Source of the DNA: Bog-473 sp036489775
GTDB lineage: Bacteria > Actinomycetota > Acidimicrobiia > Acidimicrobiales > RAAP-2
DNA length: 64,000 bases
Direction: 5' to 3'
NCBI GenBank assembly: GCA_036489775.1
Contig: DASXFC010000001.1
Coordinates: 1 to 64,000, forward strand
The notes beneath the pieces were generated by a model, which was given only the letters and a program-made list of their open reading frames with translations, was not told the origin of the DNA and made no database searches. The position numbers and the translations under genes were made by a program. This document shows, in pieces, positions 58,438 through 64,000 of the stretch. Every line of letters begins with the position of its first letter. Position 1 is the first letter of the stretch.

Positions 58438-59928
58438 TTGGCCATCGCCGAGGACATCGCGGTCATTCACGATCCGCAATCCGATGAGGCATTCCACGTC
58501 GAGCAACATGGCGTGGACTTCATCCCGGAGAGCGAACGCTGGGCTACGCCCCGCAACGTCTTCAGCATGTGGGCGGGCGCCAGCGTGCAGATCGAGTACT
58601 TCATCTACGGCTGCATCCTGATGAGCGTGTTCCGGTTCACCTTCGCTCAGGCCCTTTCGCTCATCATCATCGGCAACCTGTCCTACTTCTTGCTCGGGCT
58701 GTTCTCGCTGCAGGGCCCGCAGACTGGCACCACGGTGTTCGCCATCAACCGGGCCGCCTACGGACCGAACGGCTCGCGCCCCATCTCGTTCTTCAACTGG
58801 ATCACCCAGATCGGTTTCGAGGTTGAGGGGCTGATCCTGATCGTGGGTGCGGGCCTGGTGCTCATCACCAAGGCGGGCTTCACCTTCGGCGATCCGGCCA
58901 AGGTGATCCTGGTGCTGGTGGCCGTCCTCATCCAGGGCGTGCTGCCCTTCCTCGGGCACGCCACCATCGTCAAGTCGTTGCGGGCGATGATCATCCCCTT
59001 CCTCGTCCTCTTCGCCATCCTGCTGGGCTTCGCCATACCCCACGCCCATTTGGGCGGGGGTCACAGTGCCGACTGGGAGACCTACCTCGAAGGACTGGCC
59101 TTCACCATCGCCCTGAGCGGGTTGGGCTGGTCCGAGTGTGGCAACGACTACAGCCGCTACTGCCCGCCCACCACATCGAAGAAGGCCATCGTGGGCTGGG
59201 TCTTCCTGGGCACGGCCGTCCCCGAGATTCTGGTCATGACCCTGGGTGCCGTCGTGGCCACCTTCATTGTCGGCATCGGCCAGGGCACCGGAGGCTTCCT
59301 GCCGCTGGCCCACCAGAGCGTCATCCCGGCCTGGTTCGTGGTGGTCTTCATGATTTTCGCCGGCTTGCAACTCTTCTGCATCAACAGCCTCGACATGTAC
59401 TCGTCGGGCGTCACCCTCCAGGCCATCGGACTGCCGGTGAAGCGGTACCACGCCGTCATCGTCGACTGCATCATCGCCCTGGGCGTCACCATGTACGCGG
59501 TCTTCAACTCGTCCTTCTCCACCTACCTGAGCGACTTCGTCGATGTCGTCATTGTGTGGATCGCGCCCTGGGCCGCCATCTTCATTGTCGACTGGTGGCT
59601 CCGGGGCTCGCGCTACGTCCCCGCCGACCTGCAGAAGACCGGCCGCGACAGCTTGTACTGGCGTCGCGGGGGAATTTTCTGGCCGGCGCTCATCGCCCAG
59701 CTGGTCGGCATGTTCGCCGCCATCTCCTGCCTCTCGGCCACCTTCACCCTGCCGCACTGGCTCAATGAGGTGACGTTCCACACCACGCACTACCCCAAGG
59801 ACTTCGGGGCCGACTTCAGCGTCTTCGCCGGCATGATCATCGGTGGGCTGCTCTACCTGGTGCTCGGCGGCCGCGGCGTGCGCGCCCAGAAGGCCCAGCA
59901 GGACCTGCTGCTCGGTCCCGTCGCCTGA
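58438..59928 (+). CDS. NCS1-family nucleobase permease (cytosine/purine type)
   Basis: 496-residue transporter with about 12 membrane helices. N-terminal FIPESERWATPRNVFSMWAGASVQIEYFIYG, RAAYGPNGSRPISFFNWITQIGFEVEG, GWSECGNDYSRYCPPTTSKKAIVGWVFLGTAVPEILVM, and C-terminal DFVDVVIVWIAPWAAIFIVDWWLRG. This is the purine-cytosine permease branch of NCS1 (H+ or Na+ symport). The TTG at 58438 has GGGAGG seven bases upstream. Next to a cytosine deaminase, upp and a phosphoribosyltransferase, so cytosine is the most likely substrate (inference). Confidence 0.9.
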   Translation: MAIAEDIAVIHDPQSDEAFHVEQHGVDFIPESERWATPRNVFSMWAGASVQIEYFIYGCILMSVFRFTFAQALSLIIIGNLSYFLLGLFSLQGPQTGTTVFAINRAAYGPNGSRPISFFNWITQIGFEVEGLILIVGAGLVLITKAGFTFGDPAKVILVLVAVLIQGVLPFLGHATIVKSLRAMIIPFLVLFAILLGFAIPHAHLGGGHSADWETYLEGLAFTIALSGLGWSECGNDYSRYCPPTTSKKAIVGWVFLGTAVPEILVMTLGAVVATFIVGIGQGTGGFLPLAHQSVIPAWFVVVFMIFAGLQLFCINSLDMYSSGVTLQAIGLPVKRYHAVIVDCIIALGVTMYAVFNSSFSTYLSDFVDVVIVWIAPWAAIFIVDWWLRGSRYVPADLQKTGRDSLYWRRGGIFWPALIAQLVGMFAAISCLSATFTLPHWLNEVTFHTTHYPKDFGADFSVFAGMIIGGLLYLVLGGRGVRAQKAQQDLLLGPVA

Positions 59929-59935
59929 GGCGGAT

Positions 59936-60550
59936 CTAACCCCAGTCCTCTTCCAGCCCGCCGTCCGCGGTGGGGTGGAAGAGGGGCATGGCCCCCAGGG
60001 CGCGGACGTTGTCGGCGTCGGCCCCCAGGGCGGTGCGCCAGGCCCCGCCCTCGGTCATGAGGGCGCCGATGACCACGGGGTCGGCCCCGATCCGACGGAC
60101 CAGTCGCAGGGCCGCGCCCAGCGAGGCGCCGGTCGAGATGACGTCGTCGACCACCGCCACCCGCTTGCCCCGGATCGCCTCGACCCGGGCCGGATCGAGG
60201 CGGAGGCGCTGCTCCTTGTCGGTGGTGATCGAATGCACCGGCTCGGACCAGGTCTCGCCCAGGTGGATCTTCGGCGTCTTGTGCAAGATCACGTAGTCGT
60301 CGAGTCCGAGAGCCCGGCTGGCTTCAATAGCCAGCGGGATTCCCATGGTGGCCACCGAGACCACGATCTCGGGCTGGGCCGGCTGCATCAGGGCGGCCAA
60401 CTCACGGCCCGCGGTCTCGGCGAAGCTCACCCCCATGTCCACGCAGATCAGCAGGGCGATGGTGAGCTGGTCGGAGAGGTCGACCAGTGGGAGCTCCAAC
60501 GCCTGGCTCCCGACCGTGGTCGAGTAGGTACGCTCGGCGGCCATGGTCAT
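59936..60550 (-). CDS. Type I phosphoribosyltransferase
   Basis: 204-residue PRTase with the PRPP-binding motif VAVVDDVISTGASLGAAL (about residue 136). N-terminal VGSQALELPLVDLSDQLTIALLICVDMGVSF and IVVSVATMGIPLAIEASRALGLDDYVILHKT resemble adenine/xanthine-type phosphoribosyltransferases. It converts a free base and PRPP to a nucleotide; the base is uncertain. ATG 60550 is taken, with 60544 or a GTG further upstream possible. Divergent from the cytosine deaminase with only 20 bases between starts, and convergent with the permease. Confidence 0.85.
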   Translation of the reverse strand: MTMAAERTYSTTVGSQALELPLVDLSDQLTIALLICVDMGVSFAETAGRELAALMQPAQPEIVVSVATMGIPLAIEASRALGLDDYVILHKTPKIHLGETWSEPVHSITTDKEQRLRLDPARVEAIRGKRVAVVDDVISTGASLGAALRLVRRIGADPVVIGALMTEGGAWRTALGADADNVRALGAMPLFHPTADGGLEEDWG

Positions 60551-60570
60551 GACTCTCGCCGGAGTGAGCG

Positions 60571-61044
60571 TTGTCCGCAAATGAGCGGGTGGCCCTCGAT
60601 CTGACCGAGGCGCGCCAATTCCTGGTCCCGGCTCTCGAAGAAGCGCGTCTGGGGCTGGCCGAAGGTGGGATCCCGATCGGCGCCGCCCTGTTCCACCGGG
60701 ACGGGACCCTGCTCGGCCGGGGTCACAACCGCCGCGTCCAGGACGGGGACGCCTCCACCCACGCCGAGACCGCCGCCTTCCGCCATGCCGGGCGCCGGCG
60801 CGATTACGGCCAGTGCGTGATGGTGACCACGTTGTCGCCCTGCTGGTACTGCAGCGGGCTGATCCGCCAGTTCGGCATCGGGGCGGTGGTGATCGGCGAA
60901 ACGACCAACTTCACCGGTGGCCACGACTGGGTGGCCGAGCACGGCTGCGAAGTACTCCTGCTCGACGATCCCGAGTGCACCGATCTGCTCGGCTCCTTCA
61001 TCGCCCAGCACCCCGAGCTCTGGCACGAGGACATCGGGCTCTGA
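60571..61044 (+). CDS. Cytosine deaminase, yeast (FCY1) type
   Basis: Zinc enzyme that turns cytosine into uracil. 157 residues: RGHNRRVQDGDASTHAETAAF with His64 and Glu66, then LSPCWYCSGLIRQFGI with Cys91 and Cys94, then ETTNFTGGHDWVAEHGCEVLLLDDPEC and C-terminal WHEDIGL. The last motif, the order and the length match the fungal FCY1 cytosine deaminase rather than the larger E. coli CodA amidohydrolase. TTG start with GGAG six bases upstream. Next to upp and an NCS1 permease, it gives a full cytosine-to-UMP route. Confidence 0.9.
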   Translation: MSANERVALDLTEARQFLVPALEEARLGLAEGGIPIGAALFHRDGTLLGRGHNRRVQDGDASTHAETAAFRHAGRRRDYGQCVMVTTLSPCWYCSGLIRQFGIGAVVIGETTNFTGGHDWVAEHGCEVLLLDDPECTDLLGSFIAQHPELWHEDIGL

Positions 61045-61057
61045 ACCGGCCGGGTCC

Positions 61058-61690
61058 CTAGTCGGGTGGGCCGAACAGGCGGTCGCCGGCGTCCCCCAAG
61101 CCCGGGACGATGTACCCCATCTCGTTGAGCTCGGGATCGAGGGCGGCACAGATCACGTCGATCTGGGGATGGACGGCGGCGAAGGCGGCGGCTCCGGGGG
61201 CCGAGGCGATGAGGCACAGGGCAACCACCTGGGCCGCACCGCGCTCGAGGACCAGGGTGCAGACCTTGGCCAGCGAGCCGCCGGTGGCCAGCATCGGGTC
61301 GCACACGATGACCCGGCGCCCGGTCAGGTCTCGGGGCAGCCGGTTCAGGTAGACCTCGGACTGCAAGGTCGCTTCGTGCCGGCGCAAGCCGACGTGAGCC
61401 ACCTCGGTCAAGGGCACCACCTCCCCGATGGCCTGGACCATGCCCAGTCCGGCCCGCAAGATGGGGACCACCAGCACCGTCTCGGTGACCCGGCGGGCCG
61501 GTGCCGCCACCATGACCGGCGTGTCCACCCGGACCGCGGTGGTGCCCAGGTCGCGCATCGCCTCGTAGGCCAAGAACGCCGAGATCTCGGCCACCAGCTG
61601 GCGGAAGGTGTCCCGATCGGTGTCGGCGGCTCGCAGGGCAGCCACCCGGTGGGCCAGCACCGGGTGGTCGATCACGATCACCGGGCTCAC
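61058..61690 (-). CDS. upp: Uracil phosphoribosyltransferase
   Basis: Makes UMP from uracil and PRPP. 210 residues: IVIDHPVLAHRVAALRAADTD, LVVPILRAGLGMVQAIGEVVP, PRPP loop CDPMLATGGSLAKVC, and C-terminal DPELNEMGYIVPGLGDAGDRLFG, all standard Upp motifs. The GTG at 61690 overlaps the stop of the Rieske oxygenase gene in a GTGA. With the cytosine deaminase it completes pyrimidine salvage. Confidence 0.96.
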   Translation of the reverse strand: MSPVIVIDHPVLAHRVAALRAADTDRDTFRQLVAEISAFLAYEAMRDLGTTAVRVDTPVMVAAPARRVTETVLVVPILRAGLGMVQAIGEVVPLTEVAHVGLRRHEATLQSEVYLNRLPRDLTGRRVIVCDPMLATGGSLAKVCTLVLERGAAQVVALCLIASAPGAAAFAAVHPQIDVICAALDPELNEMGYIVPGLGDAGDRLFGPPD

Positions 61691-62709
61691 GGGGGTCCGC
61701 CGTCGGTCGCCGCCACCAGATCGGCCAGCACGCGCCGGAGCTCGAGGGTGGTCCGATCGGCCCGGGTGTGGACCTCGGCCGTGGGATCCAGCGGGAGCAC
61801 CAGCTCGTCGTAGGCCTCCTGTACCGCGAGGTCTTCGCGCAGGACGTCCACCTCGAAGGCCACCGCTTCTTCCATGCCACCGGCCAGACCGGCCAGGTCG
61901 TTCCGCCACAAGGTGGTGAAGAGCCGGCAGCGATCGGCCGTCTCGGGCTGGATGAAGAATCCGATCAGGTTGGTGCCACCGGCTTCGACGAAGTCAATGC
62001 GCAGCTGGAGATGGAACGGGGCATCGAGCCGGTAGGCCAGCCGCCTGGTCTGCACCAGCGGCCGCGTCCCCGCCGCCACGGCCGGATCCTCCCGGTTGGC
62101 GAACGAGTGCTGGTAGCGCATGGTGAAGCTCCAGCCGTCCCGACCGACCTCATAGCGCGGCACCTGGGCTGACTCCTCTGCGCCGAAGGTGCCGGCGTGG
62201 ATGAAGGGAAAGTGCGCGACGTCCAAGAAGTTGTCGGCCAGCAACCCGGCCGAGGCCCGCGCCGACAAGGTGGGGAGCTCTCCCACTTCGAAGGTCGGAT
62301 CCTGGGCCTCGGGAATACGCCCCAGTGGGGCCAGCGGGGGTTCGGGGGCCAGGAAGACCAGGCCGTGCGACTCGATCAGCCCGGCCGGTGGCGAAAGCTG
62401 TGCCGCCGGCGGGATCGTCGCCTCCGGGCCGAGAGCCGGGATCTCGATGCAGGCACCCGACTGGTCGAAACGCCAGCCGTGGTAGGCGCATTGCAGCGTG
62501 GCACCTTCGCAGTGCCCGAGTGACAGAGGGGCCCGACGGTGGGGGCAGCGGTCGGCGAAAGCCACCAGCTGGCCCTCGACCCGGTAGAGGATCCAGGGGT
62601 CACCGAGCAGCAGTACCCGCACCGGTTGCTCGGTCACCTCGGCCGGACGGGCCACCGGGTGCCAGCATCGGCGCAGCGCCGGGTCGACGTTGGAGAGGGC
62701 CCGGGACAT
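61687..62709 (-). CDS. Rieske [2Fe-2S] oxygenase (VanA-like)
   Basis: 340-residue Rieske non-heme iron oxygenase, likely a demethylase or ring hydroxylase that needs a separate reductase. Rieske cluster: Cys55-X-His57 (DRCPHRRAPLS) and Cys74-X2-His77 (QCAYHGWRF). Mononuclear iron site: NFLDVAHFPFIHAGTF with His166 and His171. The overall form resembles vanillate O-demethylase oxygenases. ATG 62709. Its stop is inside the upp start, an unexpected pairing; no reductase gene is adjacent. Substrate unknown. Confidence 0.88.
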   Translation of the reverse strand: MSRALSNVDPALRRCWHPVARPAEVTEQPVRVLLLGDPWILYRVEGQLVAFADRCPHRRAPLSLGHCEGATLQCAYHGWRFDQSGACIEIPALGPEATIPPAAQLSPPAGLIESHGLVFLAPEPPLAPLGRIPEAQDPTFEVGELPTLSARASAGLLADNFLDVAHFPFIHAGTFGAEESAQVPRYEVGRDGWSFTMRYQHSFANREDPAVAAGTRPLVQTRRLAYRLDAPFHLQLRIDFVEAGGTNLIGFFIQPETADRCRLFTTLWRNDLAGLAGGMEEAVAFEVDVLREDLAVQEAYDELVLPLDPTAEVHTRADRTTLELRRVLADLVAATDGGPP

Positions 62710-62760
62710 CGGACCACCCTGGTGCGTCGCCCACTCTGACGTCAAGGACGCCGGTCTGGC

Positions 62761-62766
62761 TAGTGT
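62761..62766 (+). promoter_or_regulatory. Leaderless -10 box of the SDR gene
   Basis: TAGTGT, six bases before the GTG at 62773. Confidence 0.5.
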
Positions 62767-62772
62767 CCGGCG

Positions 62773-63567
62773 GTGATCCTCGACCGATTCAAAGTAACTG
62801 ACCAGGTCGCCATCGTGACCGCCAGCGGGCGCGGCATCGGGGCGGCGGCGGCCGTCGCCCTGGCCGAAGCCGGAGCCGACGTCGTGCTGGCCGCCCGGAC
62901 CGAAGACCAACTCCGTGAGGTGGCCACCCAAGTGGAGGCCACCGGTCGCCGGGCCGTGGTGGTCCCCGGTGACCTGAGTGACAACGACCTGATGACGTCG
63001 TTGGCCACCACGGCCATCGAGCAACTGGGCCGCCTCGACATCGTGATCAACAACATGGGGGGCGCCATGCCCCGCCCGCTGCTCGACACCTCGCCCCGCT
63101 TCCTCGAAGAGGCCTTCCACTTCAACGTGGGCGCCGGTCATGCCCTGGTGCGGGCGGCTGTGCCTCGCATGCTCGAAGGCGATCATCCCGGCGGGTCCAT
63201 CGTCAACATCTCCTCGGTGATGGGGCACGTGGGAGCCCGCGGCTACGTGGCCTACGGCACCGTGAAGGGGGCACTCGAGCAGTACACCCGCCTGGTCGCC
63301 CGCGACCTCTCGCCGCGGATCAGGGTGAACGCCGTGGCGGTCGGCTCGACGGCCACCTCCGCGCTCGACATCGTGATGTCGAGCGACGAGTTGCGCACGA
63401 CGATGGAGGAGGCCACCCCGCTCAAGCGCATCGGTCATCCCGAGGACATCGCGGCGGCCATCCTCTTCCTGGCCTCCGATGCCGGCTCGTTCATCACCGG
63501 GAAGATCCTCCAGGTCGACGGCGGACTGGAGCAGGCCAACCTCGAGTTCGGCCTGCCGGATCTTTAA
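62773..63567 (+). CDS. Short-chain dehydrogenase/reductase (SDR)
   Basis: 264-residue classical SDR: MILDRFKVTDQVAIVTASGRGIGAAAAVALAEAG (TASGRGIG nucleotide site), INNMGGAM, SSVMGHVGARGYVAYGTVKGA with the catalytic Tyr and Lys, and C-terminal GSFITGKILQVDGGLEQA. NAD(P)-dependent; the 3-oxoacyl reductase/7-alpha-hydroxysteroid dehydrogenase branch fits. Leaderless GTG start. Divergent from the Rieske oxygenase (63 bases) and directly followed by the DapB-like gene. Confidence 0.9.
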   Translation: MILDRFKVTDQVAIVTASGRGIGAAAAVALAEAGADVVLAARTEDQLREVATQVEATGRRAVVVPGDLSDNDLMTSLATTAIEQLGRLDIVINNMGGAMPRPLLDTSPRFLEEAFHFNVGAGHALVRAAVPRMLEGDHPGGSIVNISSVMGHVGARGYVAYGTVKGALEQYTRLVARDLSPRIRVNAVAVGSTATSALDIVMSSDELRTTMEEATPLKRIGHPEDIAAAILFLASDAGSFITGKILQVDGGLEQANLEFGLPDL

Positions 63568-64000
63568 ATGACCTATCGAGTGGTGCAGTGGAGCACAGGC
63601 AACGTCGGCCGGCACGCGCTGGCCGGTCTCGACGCCCATCCCGACATCGAGCTGGTGGGTGTCTTCGTCTCCGACCCGGCCAAGGTGGGACGTGACGCCG
63701 GCGAATTGGCCGGATTGGGACGGTCGCTGGGGATCGAGGGCAGCAACGACACCGAGACCCTGTTGGCCCTGGCCCCCGACTGCATCGTGCACACCGCCAT
63801 GGCCGACAACCGCATGGGCGAGGCCCTGGCTGATCTCGAGCGCTTCCTGCGGGCCGGCATCAACGTGGTGTCGTCCAGCCCGGTCTTCCTGCAGTATCCG
63901 GCCGAGGGCGACCCGATGGCCGCTCCCCTCGACGCCGCGGCCAAGACGGCCGGCGTCTCCCTCTTCGTCAACGGCATCGACCCCGGTTTCGCCAACGACG
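63568..64000 (+). CDS. DapB-like NAD(P)H-dependent dehydrogenase, N-terminal part (runs off window)
   Basis: First 144 residues of a dihydrodipicolinate-reductase-N family protein: TYRVVQWSTGNVGRHALAGLDAHPDIELVGVFVSDPAKVGRD, with the GNVGRHA Rossmann motif, then CIVHTAMADNRMGEALADLERFLRAGINVVSSSPVFLQYP and NGIDPGFAND. This is the actinobacterial group related to 2,4-diaminopentanoate dehydrogenase, often found in steroid or amine catabolic clusters. ATG begins one base after the SDR stop, so the two are co-transcribed. Confidence 0.88.
   Translation, partial: MTYRVVQWSTGNVGRHALAGLDAHPDIELVGVFVSDPAKVGRDAGELAGLGRSLGIEGSNDTETLLALAPDCIVHTAMADNRMGEALADLERFLRAGINVVSSSPVFLQYPAEGDPMAAPLDAAAKTAGVSLFVNGIDPGFAND

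Noticed and set aside
62733..62741. Third copy of the CTGACG palindrome near the Rieske/SDR start (CTGACGTCA)
   Set aside because: Only a half site or an 8-base TGACGTCA; it lacks the N3 spacer and second full arm seen at 43075 and 46144.

Overview
The window is one strand-mixed, gene-dense stretch of very GC-rich chromosome (about two-thirds G+C by eye) with no rRNA, tRNA, insertion sequence, phage or CRISPR feature that I can see. The gene content points to an actinobacterium, most likely of the class Acidimicrobiia: F420-type (LLM) oxidoreductases, DUF3052 and DUF2505 proteins, an IleRS of the long 'type 2' form, many acyl-CoA/thiolase/DUF35 genes, GTG and TTG starts, many 4-base GTGA/ATGA gene overlaps, leaderless starts, and a secreted beta-propeller with the GYWLVAADGG repeat that I associate with this class. 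The class assignment is inference from content.

Layout. 1-10.2 kb: the 5' part of a Ser/Thr protein kinase, then ligA-mnmA, two tandem TetR regulators with a small secreted protein, a cysteine desulfurase (a plausible sulfur donor for MnmA), an aldehyde dehydrogenase and an acyl/aryl-CoA ligase. 10.2-18.2 kb: a sirtuin, an O-antigen-ligase-like membrane protein, a 45-residue membrane protein, an SDR, a divergent gamma-glutamyl hydrolase/glutamine-synthetase pair that resembles PuuD/PuuA, a methyltransferase and the propeller protein. 18.2-28.7 kb: an FGGY kinase, a divergent YceI/MarR pair with a clear operator, ileS, a frameshifted MetF-like gene, a GNAT, two HAD hydrolases, a glutathione peroxidase and a quinone oxidoreductase.

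28.8-48.8 kb is rich in CoA-ester metabolism: thiolase+DUF35+NTF2+F420 enzyme; FMN hydroxyacid oxidase coupled to a FadD17-like ligase; an operon of two acyl-CoA dehydrogenases, two MaoC proteins and a CoA transferase/racemase; and a cysteine-free HMG-CoA-synthase-like/DUF35 fusion coupled to a second thiolase. Two of these units share a CTGACG-N3-CGTCAG palindrome, which suggests a common regulator. The set resembles the side-chain beta-oxidation machinery of steroid-degrading actinobacteria, but the substrate cannot be read from sequence. Housekeeping genes (lepB, DUF3052, a universal stress protein, a glutamine amidotransferase) and an unusual DUF1707-LiaF-cyclase fusion are interspersed.

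48.8-55.8 kb is an amine/amino-acid catabolic locus: alanine dehydrogenase and a gamma-aminobutyraldehyde-type dehydrogenase, divergent from an Lrp/AsnC regulator, a class III aminotransferase and a PuuB-like FAD oxidase. With the PuuA/PuuD-like pair at 13-15.5 kb this would cover putrescine use. 55.8-58.2 kb holds cobQ and a DMT transporter. 58.2-61.7 kb is a nucleobase-salvage island: an NCS1 permease behind a structured leader, a phosphoribosyltransferase, a yeast-type cytosine deaminase and uracil phosphoribosyltransferase (cytosine in, to uracil, to UMP). The window ends with a Rieske oxygenase overlapping upp, an SDR and the 5' part of a DapB-like dehydrogenase.

No gene-free stretch exceeds 300 bases; the longest are 44527-44774 and 58214-58437.
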